Below are positions 9,511 to 18,967 of a DNA stretch of 64,000 bases, in pieces. Positions within the stretch are counted from its first letter, which is position 1. Each line of letters begins with the position of its first letter. Under the pieces are notes generated by a model that searched no databases, was not told the DNA's origin, and saw only the letters and a program-made list of their open reading frames with translations. The DNA lies in contig JAGBJJ010000054.1 in the NCBI GenBank assembly GCA_017934525.1, forward strand, positions 1 through 64,000, given 5' to 3'. The DNA is from Prevotella sp. (GTDB taxonomy: Bacteria > Bacteroidota > Bacteroidia > Bacteroidales > Bacteroidaceae). Both the position numbers and the translations under genes were made by a program.

Positions 9511-10210
9511 GGGCTCGGCGGACTTGCAATACGCCGCCCTGCCCGCCATCTGCGCCTGCTTTTTTCAGACAGAAATTACCAGAAATTATCATAATTCTTT
9601 TTGAGGGAGGCTCAGCGGTGGTTTCGGCGGATTTGTAATCCGGCGCCCTGCCCGCCATCTGCGCCTGCTTTTTCTCAGACAGAAATTACCAGAAATTATC
9701 AGAATTTTTGAAGGGGGACTCTGCGGTGGTTTGCGGTTTCGACGGATTTGTAATCCGGCGCCCTGCCCAACATCGGCGCTCGCTTTTTCTCGGACAGAAA
9801 TTACCAGAAATTATCATAATTCTTTTTGAGGGAGGCCCAGCGGTGGTTTGCGGTTTCGACGGATTTGTAATCCGTCGTCCTGCCCGCCATCGGCGCTCGC
9901 TTTTTTTCGGACAGAAATTACCAGAAATTATCATTTTTTTAGGGGGACTCTGCGGTGGTTGCGGTTGCGACGGATTTGTAATCCGGCGCCTTGCCCAACA
10001 TCGGCGCATGCTCGTCGGATTGCAAATCCGACGAACAAAAAGAACAAAAAGCGAGGAACCCACATGGCGCCAGCCATAATTTCTTTTAATTTCTGGTAAT
10101 TTCTGTCCCCAAAAAGATTGGCTGCAGTTGCGACGGATTCGTAATCTGGCGCCCTGCCCAACATAGCGCCAGCCGTAATTTCTTTTAATTTCTGGTAATT
10201 TCTGTCCCAA
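9511..10210. repeat. Tandem and inverted palindromic repeat island (unit about 110-117 bp)
   Basis: Four direct copies of AGAAATTACCAGAAATTATC start at 9571, 9681, 9796 and 9913. Two inverted copies (TTCTGGTAATTTCTG) start at 10091 and 10190. Between them sit near-palindromes GGATTTGTAATCC at 9629, 9744, 9861 and 9972, with degenerate forms near 9516, 10014 and 10135; the one at 9861 has flanking arms CGACGGATT/AATCCGTCG. A CGGCGCCCTGCCC block follows most copies. Open frames across it are repeat translations rich in RRITNPS and RRICNP and are not called as genes. It resembles REP/BIME-like non-coding repeats; origin and function are unknown. Confidence 0.85.
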
Positions 10211-10386
10211 AAAATGGCCGAAATCAAGTCAATTCTGGCCAAAATTGATGCCATTCTGGCCAGAATCTGGTTTCGTCGCTACTCAGCACCGCCATGCCGA
10301 GTGCCCCTTCTCGCCGCAGGCGACTCCTTTCGTTGTTTGCTGAATACAACCCGCCATGGGGTGCTGAGTTGTTACCACGCTGAAAC
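10211..10386. other. Intergenic stretch with a short dyad, no gene
   Basis: Contains three loose repeats of TTCTGGCCA-like sequence (about 10218-10270) and an inverted pair CTCAGCACC (10282-10290) / GGTGCTGAG (10360-10368). No coding potential or promoter box was recognised. Confidence 0.4.
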
Positions 10387-10426
10387 AAAAATTGCGCCGC
10401 TACTGCTGGGAAGCAGCGCGGCGCAA
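10387..10426 (-). terminator. Rho-independent terminator of the 880-residue protein gene
   Basis: Arms TTGCGCCGC (10392-10400) and GCGGCGCAA (10418-10426), with an inner CTGCT/AGCAG pairing. A T-rich tract follows on the minus strand. It lies 32 bp past the stop at 10459 and is near-identical to the terminator at 312-353. Confidence 0.85.
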
Positions 10427-10458
10427 CCTGTCATAATGGTAAGGCGAAGTGAAACAAC

Positions 10459-13101
10459 TTACTTCACAACAACCTTCCTGCCATTCTGGATGAAGATGCC
10501 CTTCTGCGGATTGTCAACACGCAGACCATTCATATTGTAGAATGCACCATCCTTCTTAATCATCTCCTTAGCACCAGTGATGCTGGTGGTGACGCTCGAG
10601 TAAGTGTCGCCAGGCACTACCACGGGCAGGAGAATGGGCTCCTCAACACCGTACATACTGAATTCACCGACGATGAGGGGAAGACCAGCCACATCGGCAC
10701 CGTCATAATCCTCGCCTAACGCCGAGGTATAGCCAATCCCTAATCCGTCGTAAATCATCATCAGCTCGTCGTCTTTCTCAATAGAGGGATAGAAGAGAGA
10801 CATGCCATAGAAGTTCAGTCCATAGCCTTCGCTATTGTAGTAAGAGTCCTTCACCATGACGAGAATCATGCGGTTCTCCTCTGCCTTGGCCTCGGCGATG
10901 CTCACTTCCTTCACCACGAGTTCACCAGCGCTCACCTCTACAGCCGTTGCGTCAGTATTGTCGTTCTTTTCAAGAGCGACGTAACCCAGAGAATTGTTGA
11001 CTCTCTTACCAGCAAGCTGACCATTCAGACGGTCGCCCTGCTGCACGTCGAGACCCTCCACATTGAGCACCATACCGCCGGTAGCATCCTGGATGGCGAC
11101 AAGGCCTTTCTCTGCATCGACAAAGTTCACCTGCGCATCCTCAAGCGTCAGCGTAGCCTCGGTATTGTTCTCAAGAGCCTGCCAGTCGGCAATGAGCACC
11201 TTGGGAGCAGCCTCCTTCTTCGTGACGTTGACGGGAAGGAACTCATACTTGTCGTAGCCGTAAGTCAGATAGGGGCTGTCATCGGGCACGATGAAGGCAT
11301 AGCCCTCAATCTCGACGGCATCGCCGTCAGCAAGGCCGACCAGCTGGTAGTAAGCCTCATCGAAAGCAGGATTGAGGAATACCTCAGTGCCGTCGGCATT
11401 GTACAGCCAATAGTTGCTGACATAGTCGCCCGCAACAACCTTCAGGTTGATGTCAGACAGCTTCACATAGCGCATCAGATTCTCGCTCTCGAAAGCTTCT
11501 TCCACCGTGACGCCCGTTGGCTGGGGAGCACCCTCGCCGTTGAGCACCATCAGGTTGTCGGCATTAGTGAGGGGCGAAACAGAGAGCTGCGGGTAGAGCA
11601 CGTTGGAAAAACTGCCGGTGAATGAGCCTGAGAGGATGTCGCCAGCCTTCACGCTGACGCCTGCCGGCACCTGCATGATGATGCCGCCACTGTAGTCCTG
11701 AACACCCATGTAGCTGCCATTGGTCCACGTCACTTCAGCGGTGTAGTTCATATTGAGAACAACGGGCTTGCCACCCTCGTCGGTAACGAGGGGCAGAGCC
11801 GTCAGCTCGGCAATGCTGTTGTAAGCGTCGACTTCCATGTCGGCAAACGTCACCTTGATGTAGTCGTTCCACGAGTCCCACTCGCCATCAGCCAAGGCCA
11901 GATAGGCTTCGCCGGCCTTGATGTAATCCGTGCCGGCCTGGGCGGGCTTGTCGGCAGGCAAGAAGCCAAACACGTCGACGGTGGTGTACTCATCGGTGGT
12001 TAAGTCGTAGTTGTAAACACTACGTATGCCGAGCACTGCAGGACCCGAAGAGAATTCACCCCAAGAGTTGGTCTTAACGGCATCATAGAGGTCGAGGTCG
12101 CTCGACACGGCCACCAGGTCGTTGGTAAACTCATCAACGAACACAAACTCTGCCACAGGAATGGTGTACGCCTTGTTTTCCTCAGACTTCACCACGACAC
12201 CGGTGCCAGCAGGCACTACGTCGATGGGCGACAGCGTGACGCTCTCCACAAAGTTGTAATTGTCGAAATTCTTGACTGCCACATAGGCCTTGATGCCATC
12301 GACTGCGCTGAAGTCGAGGTCGGAAGTGCTGCTGAACAGCTTCGTGAAACCTTCGTCAGCCACAATGGCATCACTCATGTCGATGACAACACCGGCAGGA
12401 GCAGCCTCCTCGATGGTAAAGCTGAAGTAGAGCTCAGGCACAGCCGAGCCGTCGGCGGTCTTGGTAAGCCCCTCGATGATGCAGAGCTCATACTCGCCAG
12501 GAGCTGTCACCGTATTGTCGAGAGCCACATAGACAGCCTTGCCGCCATTGATGGAATAGACGGAGGCAGGCACTTCGGCCTCACTCACCTTGTTGATAAG
12601 GCATGCCACAGCATTGTCAGTGTCAACATCGACCATGTAGTTGTTGAACGTAATGGTAAATGTGCTCAGCTCGCTCACACTGCCCTCAGCAGGATTGATG
12701 GTATAGTCGGCAGCTCCGCCAATGGTATACTTGAAGCTGAGAGGATCGATGGCCTTGCCCTCGAAGAGGATGGCTCCCGAAGGGATGTTGAGCTGATAGG
12801 AACCGGGAGCGCTGACGCGGTCGGCCAGTCCTACATTCACAGAACCATCTTCGTCGAGCTCCAGCCCGCCGTCGACGGTTTCACCCGACAGGGTGTTGAC
12901 AAGTTCGATGAGTGCATCTTCGTTGGCAGTCACTGTCTGGCCGCCAAACGTGATATTGAAATTCTCAAGACTTGTCACGGCGCCCTCAGCCGGCGTAATG
13001 GCCACCTTGGTGACGTCGAAAGAAGTAGCGTCGCCATTCTGGGCATTCATCCCCACAACAGCAATCATGAGCAGGGACAGCAAGGATAGAATTCTTTTCA
13101 T
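10459..13101 (-). CDS. Large secreted protein of unknown function with Ig-like repeats and sorting tail
   Basis: 880 residues, start ATG 13101, signal peptide MKRILSLLSLLMIAVVGMNAQ. The N-terminal third has at least two related Ig-like modules (VAITPAEGAVTSLENFNITF and TINPAEGSVSELSTFTITF). The middle and C-terminal parts hold two OB-fold-like segments typical of Prevotella secreted proteins (YVKLSDINLKVVAG; LTLEDAQVNFVDAEKG). It ends NPQKGIFIQNGRKVVVK. It has its own promoter (13164-13195) and terminator, so it is probably monocistronic. Its last codons and terminator are duplicated at the end of the C10 protease gene at 390. Composition is acidic and poor in Cys, as expected of an exported protein. 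No enzymatic motif was recognised. Confidence 0.75.
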   Translation of the reverse strand: MKRILSLLSLLMIAVVGMNAQNGDATSFDVTKVAITPAEGAVTSLENFNITFGGQTVTANEDALIELVNTLSGETVDGGLELDEDGSVNVGLADRVSAPGSYQLNIPSGAILFEGKAIDPLSFKYTIGGAADYTINPAEGSVSELSTFTITFNNYMVDVDTDNAVACLINKVSEAEVPASVYSINGGKAVYVALDNTVTAPGEYELCIIEGLTKTADGSAVPELYFSFTIEEAAPAGVVIDMSDAIVADEGFTKLFSSTSDLDFSAVDGIKAYVAVKNFDNYNFVESVTLSPIDVVPAGTGVVVKSEENKAYTIPVAEFVFVDEFTNDLVAVSSDLDLYDAVKTNSWGEFSSGPAVLGIRSVYNYDLTTDEYTTVDVFGFLPADKPAQAGTDYIKAGEAYLALADGEWDSWNDYIKVTFADMEVDAYNSIAELTALPLVTDEGGKPVVLNMNYTAEVTWTNGSYMGVQDYSGGIIMQVPAGVSVKAGDILSGSFTGSFSNVLYPQLSVSPLTNADNLMVLNGEGAPQPTGVTVEEAFESENLMRYVKLSDINLKVVAGDYVSNYWLYNADGTEVFLNPAFDEAYYQLVGLADGDAVEIEGYAFIVPDDSPYLTYGYDKYEFLPVNVTKKEAAPKVLIADWQALENNTEATLTLEDAQVNFVDAEKGLVAIQDATGGMVLNVEGLDVQQGDRLNGQLAGKRVNNSLGYVALEKNDNTDATAVEVSAGELVVKEVSIAEAKAEENRMILVMVKDSYYNSEGYGLNFYGMSLFYPSIEKDDELMMIYDGLGIGYTSALGEDYDGADVAGLPLIVGEFSMYGVEEPILLPVVVPGDTYSSVTTSITGAKEMIKKDGAFYNMNGLRVDNPQKGIFIQNGRKVVVK

Positions 13102-13163
13102 AAGCTTTTTCTTTAGTTGTTAATAAATGTCATTTTTGTAAAACTTTCCAGTTTATCAGGGAG

Positions 13164-13195
13164 CAAAGATAAGAAAATATCTCGAAATGACCAAA
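13164..13195 (-). promoter_or_regulatory. Promoter of the 880-residue protein gene
   Basis: Minus-strand TATCTTTG (13164-13171) with TTTG (13192-13195) separated by 20 bp matches the Bacteroidota -7/-33 pattern. The predicted leader is about 55-60 nt. It also separates this gene from the operon ending at 13207. Confidence 0.7.
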
Positions 13196-13206
13196 AAATC
13201 TGATAA

Positions 13207-14646
13207 TTATTTAATTACAATTTTTTTACCTTCCCTAATGTATAGCCCCTTGACAGGCGTGCCGTCCATCTTGCGTCCCATGAGGTCGAACACCGTCTGA
13301 CGACCGACTTTCTGTGAGACCTGCACCTCCTCGACACCAGCCACAGCTTTGTCGAAAGCCTCGGGTGAGAGGCCGATGACTTCAGGGATATAGCCAGTGA
13401 TGGGGTCGGCCAGGTCGAAGCCCTCCATGCAGAGGTAGCACGTGTTGGCCGGCACAGTGACGCTGGTCGTGTAGACCTCCTCATAGCTGTCTGTGGTCCC
13501 TATTCTTACGAAAGCCTCCAAGTCGGGACGGAACACGTAGACATGGTAGCCCAGCGTATTATCACGGTCGTTGACGGTGTATGGCTTCGTTCCGCTCCAC
13601 TCGAGGATATTACCTGAGCGGTCGAATCCGAGTCCGACAATATAGTGCGTGAAGCGCACGGTTCCTTTACCATAGACGAGCGAAGCCCGGTTGCCATAGC
13701 CACGCTCGGCACTGAAGAAGCGGTGGACGTTGTCGTACTTGGCATCGTCGTTGTCGATGTTCAGGTAGGTCTGCATGGCATCGTTGGTCACTATATCGTC
13801 CATCGTCAGACAGTAGGAAATGCCCTGTGACTGCTCGTGCATCAGCCAGCTTCCAGTAAACGAAGTGGCAATCCATCCACCCTCCTCGGGGAACTCCAGC
13901 ACGGGGGCATTGACGGCCGAGAAGTAGGCATAGTAGCGCTCACCACCTTGCACCGTGAAAGTCCACTCAGCCTCGCTGCTCACCGAAGTATCGGGGTTGG
14001 GCATCCCCCACTGCGAGCCGTAGCCCGTCTTCCAGTATTCAAACTGATAGCCCTCGGCCGGGATGGCCTTGATAGTGACCACATCGCCAGCGGCATTGAC
14101 AGGCTTGCTGATCTCCACCGTACCACATTGCTCCTGATAGCGGTCGACGGCAATGGTGACGCCATTGCTGAAGTTGGCAAAGATGATGACCTGCGGCTCC
14201 GTGGGCTTTTCGCCCATCTGGGCCTCTGTCTCCGTGGCATAGAGCTCATAGTCGTCGTCTAATCCCAGCATGCTGAGAGGCAGGAGCATCAGACCGGCAT
14301 CAGCACTATAGATCAGCTCGTCTTTCGTGATGTCAAACACGCCGTCGCCATCGTCGGCATATAGGCCGCCGAAGGTGTAGCCACTATTGGCGCGACACTT
14401 CACATTGAAACTGACGGAAGACATTGCCACGGGGAGCGTCTTCTGGAAATCGACGACTTCCTTGTAGGTCTCGAGGCCGCCCTTCGGCGGGGTGACCGAC
14501 ACTCTGCCTGAGCCTTCGACAGCTGCCTGCACTCTGATGTACACATTGGTGTAGCCCTCGAGCGTGATATCCTGAGCATCAACGGCTGTCGGTGCCAGAA
14601 AAACAGCGAGGAGCATCAACATAAACAGGGTAAAACTCTTTTTCAT
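13207..14646 (-). CDS. Secreted protein with InlB B-repeat-like module and sorting tail
   Basis: 479 residues with signal peptide MKKSFTLFMLMLLAVFLAPTAVDAQ. Residues about 190-245 (VTIKAIPAEGYQFEYW ... YYAYFSAV) resemble the InlB B-repeat/List-Bact-rpt fold. The end, FDLMGRK..GTPVKGLYIREGKKIVIK, is the sorting-type tail shared with other exported proteins here. It is the last gene of the SusC-led operon, 18 bp after the Omp28-like gene. Domain content suggests a surface-exposed binding or accessory protein for the same uptake system; the specific role is unknown. Confidence 0.75.
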   Translation of the reverse strand: MKKSFTLFMLMLLAVFLAPTAVDAQDITLEGYTNVYIRVQAAVEGSGRVSVTPPKGGLETYKEVVDFQKTLPVAMSSVSFNVKCRANSGYTFGGLYADDGDGVFDITKDELIYSADAGLMLLPLSMLGLDDDYELYATETEAQMGEKPTEPQVIIFANFSNGVTIAVDRYQEQCGTVEISKPVNAAGDVVTIKAIPAEGYQFEYWKTGYGSQWGMPNPDTSVSSEAEWTFTVQGGERYYAYFSAVNAPVLEFPEEGGWIATSFTGSWLMHEQSQGISYCLTMDDIVTNDAMQTYLNIDNDDAKYDNVHRFFSAERGYGNRASLVYGKGTVRFTHYIVGLGFDRSGNILEWSGTKPYTVNDRDNTLGYHVYVFRPDLEAFVRIGTTDSYEEVYTTSVTVPANTCYLCMEGFDLADPITGYIPEVIGLSPEAFDKAVAGVEEVQVSQKVGRQTVFDLMGRKMDGTPVKGLYIREGKKIVIK

Positions 14647-14664
14647 AACTAAATCCTTTCTTTT

Positions 14665-16536
14665 CTATTTAACAATAATTTTTTTGTGTCCTTTTATATA
14701 TATACCTGGACGCTGGGGGCTATCCACACGACGTCCATCTGGCGTGAGCCACCGATCCGGCTGGGGTGCCTCGCTGCCGACAGAACGGATGCCCGCCCCT
14801 GTGCCGACGTGCGTCTTGGCGGCATTCACCACCTGGCCTGTTGCCTTGTCGAGCAGCAGCACGACGGCAGCCAGCTGCGACTTATCTTGTATCAATCCAT
14901 TGCGAGAGAGATCAAACGTGGTGGAAAAAGCCTGGGAAACGCCACTGACTATGGGCTGCACGATGCTGCCGCTGAGCCCGCTCACAAGTCCCTGAACAGC
15001 CACGGGCACGTGATTGTAGGCAATGTCCTTGACGGGATCGGGAGCATTGCGGAAGCGATCCATATCACTATCGGGGAATGCGTTGCTGCCCGACTCGGCA
15101 TTGGCCTGCCACCACTCTTTGGTGCTTCCTGTCAGGCCATCGGCCGTGATGATGAACGACAAGGCATAGCTGTCGGAAATGGTGCTGTCGAAATGGAACG
15201 TGGGACGGGCGGTGAGCTGAAGCTGCGTCTGACTCTCATCGGTCCAAACGGCCTCCAGCTGCAGGTCGGCTTCAGAAGGACGGTTGAGCATCAGCCGGAA
15301 GGCATCGTCAAGATGGTAGTGACTGTCGGCCTGCAGACCCATATAGGGATCGCACCACAACGCACGGTCAATCTGGCAACGGGGCACACCCGATGACTGA
15401 AGCGGCTCGTAGGCCGACAAGGCCATGGGGTCGTTGGTATGGACGGCGATACCGATGAAATCATCGGGGAACTGCTGCTGCAAATTCGACATGCCAACGA
15501 TGCCACGCGGACAGTTGACACACCATGTGCCGGTGTACTCCTCGACGACAGAGCGCCGCCGCGCCAGGCGGTCGACAGCCACGTACGGTCCTGACGACAC
15601 GGTCTGGGCCGCCTCATTGGCACTGCCATTCACCTTCGTCACCTCAACACTGTAGCTGCTGAGCCCTGTGGCAACAGGCATCTTGAAACTGACGGGCATG
15701 GTCGTGCTGCTGCCCGGTGTCCAGACGGCTGCGGGGAGGTCGTAGTGCTGTTCAGGATACTGCTGTGCGCCGACGACGACCTTATAGTCGATGCTGCGCA
15801 CCTCGCTCAGTCCTGCTGACGTCAGCTCCACCTCTGTCGTCATGTCGGAGCCTGCGACACCTACCATGCGCTCGAGTGTGCCAACCTCCACGGCGTTTGC
15901 CTTCAGCGAAGGATTGCTGACAAGCAGCTGCAGGGCGAGCGCCCCATAACGCGTCCCCATGTCGTTCCACGACAACAGGGTCTTGGTAGTGCGAATCCAG
16001 AAACTGCCGCTACCGCCATTGCCCTTACCGGCACACACCACAGGTTGCTTGTCGGCACCGGTCTTGGCACTCCCCATCTTGAAGCTGTAGCCCACGTAGA
16101 CACTACCCTCTCCGAAACTGTAGGTATCGGGCAGCGTCACCTCTACCATGCGCTGGTCGTGGTCGAGGTCAGCCAACTGCTCCTGAGGCACGTCGACGAC
16201 CATGATATTGGCAGCCTCTGCCGTGGCAGGCTGAGTAGTAGAGAGCCACACCTTCACATCGGAGACATTGGTCTTGTCGCGCAAGAAAAAACGCACGGCA
16301 TGCACCGCGGCACCACGAAGGACGGTCCTTGTGGAGCTGAACTGGGCACCGCAGGTGTAGGTCTCTGCCGACTGCGTGCCCATATACGAGGGGTCGGTCC
16401 CATCGGCATAATAGCCCCACCAGCGCTGCTGTGCGTCTGCGCCAAGCGGCAGGCAAGCGGTCAGCAGGAAGGCCAGCACTAAACGGAAAGCCGGCCTCTT
16501 CACCTTGTCATTCTGATGATGTTTCATGTCAGTCAT
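14665..16536 (-). CDS. Omp28-related secreted protein with CxxC thioredoxin-like motif
   Basis: 623 residues; start ATG 16536 or 16527 (MKHHQND...), followed by a signal peptide ending LGADAQ. The N-terminal half is a jelly-roll-like beta region. A thioredoxin-like segment begins near 330 (VVEEYTGTWCVNCPRG) with a CxxC pair at Cys339/Cys342, then FIGIAVHTNDPM and GVPRCQIDR, as in the Omp28-related family of Bacteroidota. The end is GRRVDSPQRPGIYIKGHKKIIVK, a sorting-type tail. It is seven bases downstream of the BACON lipoprotein gene, so tightly co-transcribed. Whether it performs thiol-disulfide chemistry outside the cell or uses the fold for binding cannot be told from sequence; the intact CxxC favours a redox role. 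Confidence 0.75.
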   Translation of the reverse strand: MTDMKHHQNDKVKRPAFRLVLAFLLTACLPLGADAQQRWWGYYADGTDPSYMGTQSAETYTCGAQFSSTRTVLRGAAVHAVRFFLRDKTNVSDVKVWLSTTQPATAEAANIMVVDVPQEQLADLDHDQRMVEVTLPDTYSFGEGSVYVGYSFKMGSAKTGADKQPVVCAGKGNGGSGSFWIRTTKTLLSWNDMGTRYGALALQLLVSNPSLKANAVEVGTLERMVGVAGSDMTTEVELTSAGLSEVRSIDYKVVVGAQQYPEQHYDLPAAVWTPGSSTTMPVSFKMPVATGLSSYSVEVTKVNGSANEAAQTVSSGPYVAVDRLARRRSVVEEYTGTWCVNCPRGIVGMSNLQQQFPDDFIGIAVHTNDPMALSAYEPLQSSGVPRCQIDRALWCDPYMGLQADSHYHLDDAFRLMLNRPSEADLQLEAVWTDESQTQLQLTARPTFHFDSTISDSYALSFIITADGLTGSTKEWWQANAESGSNAFPDSDMDRFRNAPDPVKDIAYNHVPVAVQGLVSGLSGSIVQPIVSGVSQAFSTTFDLSRNGLIQDKSQLAAVVLLLDKATGQVVNAAKTHVGTGAGIRSVGSEAPQPDRWLTPDGRRVDSPQRPGIYIKGHKKIIVK

Positions 16537-16543
16537 TTTGTTG

Positions 16544-17617
16544 TTAATCAGTTATGGGTCCCAGCCATACGATGTAAGGATTCGACAGCTGCACCACAGG
16601 AGTCTGCACGAAAGAGGAAATCATATAGATGATGAAGCCCGTGAGCGTTGTGCCGGCCCACGTGCCGCCATCCTCAAGCGTGGCATAATGAGAGCCGGTG
16701 TCCTCGAAAGCAAAGGGGTTGTAGTAGAGCTCAGCCTTCATCGTTGCCGCCTGCGACTGCACCACCTTGCCGGTGTCGTCAAAGAAGTAGAAGGCATAGG
16801 AAGACTTGTCGTCGGCGTAGATGACTGTGCCACTATGCAGGGTCAGCACACACCTGTCGACATCGAATTCAACCGGTATGGGGTTTTTACTCCATTCTTC
16901 CATCGTGAAGAACGTCATGTAGAACTGTCCGTCATTCTCCGTCAGATGGAAGCGGAAGCCTACAGATGCTCCCTGCATGATGCCTCCAAAGTAATACTCG
17001 CCAACCACGAGGTTCAAGTCGTACTGAACGATACTGATGTGCCCCTCGATACCATTGCACTCGTACTCCACCAGCCCACGCCTGATGTGCCGGGCGGTGT
17101 TCTTTTCGATGTCGAGCACCAGACTGTCGCCCTCCAACCGGGGGTGTATCCATTCTTCGTCGGTTGAGATATTGAACGGCAGGTCGGTGTGCAGATAATA
17201 AGCCAGCCGGCCGCCGTTGTTGCCAATATGGTCGGCCTCGACGCTCAGCGAGCCCAGAGCCACTCCACGCTGCTGCACAGGCACCCTGACGCTGGCGGTG
17301 CCGGCCTTGACGGTGAGGAGTGCCGTGCGGCCTTCATAGCTGGTGTTGGCATCGACCGTGACTGTCACGACATTCCTGTCGACCACGGCTGAGCACCAGT
17401 CGCTGTTGAGTTCGGCTTCCACGGTGCCTTCTGCCTGCACCTCCACCGACCCGGTGCCACCCTGAGGATCGAAAGTCAAATCACTCTTCACTATGTTCAA
17501 CGTCTCAAAGTCGGCAGCATCGTTGCTGTCGTCGCCGCAGGCCGTGAAGACTATGGCAACGACACAAACTGCCAAAAATGTGCTGAAAGCGGTTGATATT
17601 CTGCTCATAATATTCAT
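16544..17617 (-). CDS. BACON-domain surface lipoprotein
   Basis: 357 residues; start ATG 17617 or 17608. Signal peptide with lipobox FTACGDD (Cys about 27). Two BACON-like beta domains follow (about 35-115, FDPQGGTGSVEVQAEG ... VRVPVQQRG, and about 120-205, ending HISIVQYDL). The C-terminal half is an unclassified beta-rich domain (GEYYFGGIMQGASVGFRF). BACON domains are commonly found in Bacteroidota surface proteins beside Sus-like transporters and are thought to bind carbohydrate or mucin-like ligands. The position between DUF4302 and Omp28-like genes, with 14- and 7-bp spacings, indicates one transcript and a shared task. Confidence 0.75.
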   Translation of the reverse strand: MNIMSRISTAFSTFLAVCVVAIVFTACGDDSNDAADFETLNIVKSDLTFDPQGGTGSVEVQAEGTVEAELNSDWCSAVVDRNVVTVTVDANTSYEGRTALLTVKAGTASVRVPVQQRGVALGSLSVEADHIGNNGGRLAYYLHTDLPFNISTDEEWIHPRLEGDSLVLDIEKNTARHIRRGLVEYECNGIEGHISIVQYDLNLVVGEYYFGGIMQGASVGFRFHLTENDGQFYMTFFTMEEWSKNPIPVEFDVDRCVLTLHSGTVIYADDKSSYAFYFFDDTGKVVQSQAATMKAELYYNPFAFEDTGSHYATLEDGGTWAGTTLTGFIIYMISSFVQTPVVQLSNPYIVWLGPITD

Positions 17618-17631
17618 GTTTCAAAGGTGTA

Positions 17632-18936
17632 TTATCTGTTTTGCCGCTGCAATGAGACGAGACTGGTCAGCATGGCCGAGCCGTTGACAAGCCACTCGGC
17701 ATCGGTGACAGACCTTGCCGACGCATTGCCGTCTTCATCGTAGTAAATCATATAGAGGATAGCCGAGTCGCAGGGATACGAGTCGGGATTGGTGGCCGAG
17801 AAGTTGTAAGCCACACGCGCCTTGTTCTTGTTCCACGTGAGGGTGAGCGAGGCATCTTCGGCAAGCCACACGCTGCCAGTGGTCGAGCTGAACGTAAGCA
17901 GATAGACCGATGCACCATTGATGTCGCCCACCACCTGAGGCGCCAAGATCAGGTTGCCCGTCGTATGTTCATATCTGAGCACCACTTCATAGTGGGGGCT
18001 CAGCCCCCTCAGCCTGTAGGTGCCATCCATGCGGCTGGGCACGAGCGAGACGCTGGTCGTTGTGCGCCCATTGTAGCGCAGGGTATAGTTGCCTGCATAG
18101 TCGGCAAAGCGCACCACGTCGTCAGACGCGAGAATGCCATCGAACACGACGTCAGACGTGTTGGCATCGAGACATGTAAACCGGTTGGTTGCGATGTCAT
18201 AGGCCAAGGTCTGCACAGCCACGCCACCTATCGACAGTGGCTGGTAGAGATGAATGCCCTTGTCGGTGAAGGCAAAAGGCATGACGACAGAGCGGCCTTC
18301 AACGTCCACCGTCAGCTGCTTATCCATGATGCTGATTCGCCCCTCTACCGCAATACCGCCAATGGTGCCGGTGAAGCCGGCAGCAATGCTGTCGAACATA
18401 CAGACGGCCTTCTGTGCATAGTCGTCGGCCGGGCCGTTGAAGCGCCTCAGATAAATGGTGTTGCGGGTCTTCTTGCCATAGAGAGTGATGAGCGTGTCGC
18501 TCACCTCGTTGACGACAAACTCAAACTCGCCGCCCTTGGCTTCATACTCGCCGCTACTGGGAGTTGAGAAATAATGCAACAGCTGGTTGTAAGTATCGAA
18601 AGTCAGCACGGGGCCGTTGTCGTTTGAAATCTTATAATAGGAAGTCACAAAGCTGTCGGGCATCAGCGAGCAACCCACGGTAGCCGTGAGCGAGTCGAAG
18701 CGCACGGTATAGACAATGCCTCCGTAGTCTTGCCTGTTGCCGGGATAGTATTCAAGCTCCCAACCATAGACGCCATCGCGTAGTGTCTGCCTCACCTTGT
18801 CGATCTTCGTCTGCAGACGCTCTGAAGCTGACAGTTCGAAAAGGTCTTCCTGATCCTTCAGGCAAGAGGTGAAGACCGTGCTGACGGCGCAGCATGCAAG
18901 ACAACAGCAGACTATATGTTTGACTTTGTTTATCAT
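17632..18936 (-). CDS. DUF4302-family lipoprotein
   Basis: 434 residues with lipobox FTSCLKDQED (Cys about 26). The region SERLQTKIDKVRQTLRDGVYGWELEYYPG and onward is characteristic of DUF4302 lipoproteins, which recur downstream of SusC/SusD/HExxH-lipoprotein genes in Bacteroidota. The remainder is beta-rich and soluble. The biochemical role of the family is unknown. It is 31 bp after the metallohydrolase gene and 14 bp before the BACON gene. I expect an outer-membrane-anchored accessory protein of the SusC/SusD complex. Confidence 0.8.
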   Translation of the reverse strand: MINKVKHIVCCCLACCAVSTVFTSCLKDQEDLFELSASERLQTKIDKVRQTLRDGVYGWELEYYPGNRQDYGGIVYTVRFDSLTATVGCSLMPDSFVTSYYKISNDNGPVLTFDTYNQLLHYFSTPSSGEYEAKGGEFEFVVNEVSDTLITLYGKKTRNTIYLRRFNGPADDYAQKAVCMFDSIAAGFTGTIGGIAVEGRISIMDKQLTVDVEGRSVVMPFAFTDKGIHLYQPLSIGGVAVQTLAYDIATNRFTCLDANTSDVVFDGILASDDVVRFADYAGNYTLRYNGRTTTSVSLVPSRMDGTYRLRGLSPHYEVVLRYEHTTGNLILAPQVVGDINGASVYLLTFSSTTGSVWLAEDASLTLTWNKNKARVAYNFSATNPDSYPCDSAILYMIYYDEDGNASARSVTDAEWLVNGSAMLTSLVSLQRQNR

Positions 18937-18967
18937 ACCAAATTATCAATTAACTATTATCAATTAT

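Noticed and set aside
9686..10210. Long minus-strand open frame (and opposite plus-strand frames) in the repeat island
   Set aside because: The translation is only a recurrence of repeat units (RRITNPS, RRICNP, GQKLPEI), with no other coding features; it follows the DNA repeats exactly.
9511..10210. CRISPR array
   Set aside because: Repeat spacing of 110-117 bp, degenerate copies, inverted orientation of two copies and no cas genes.
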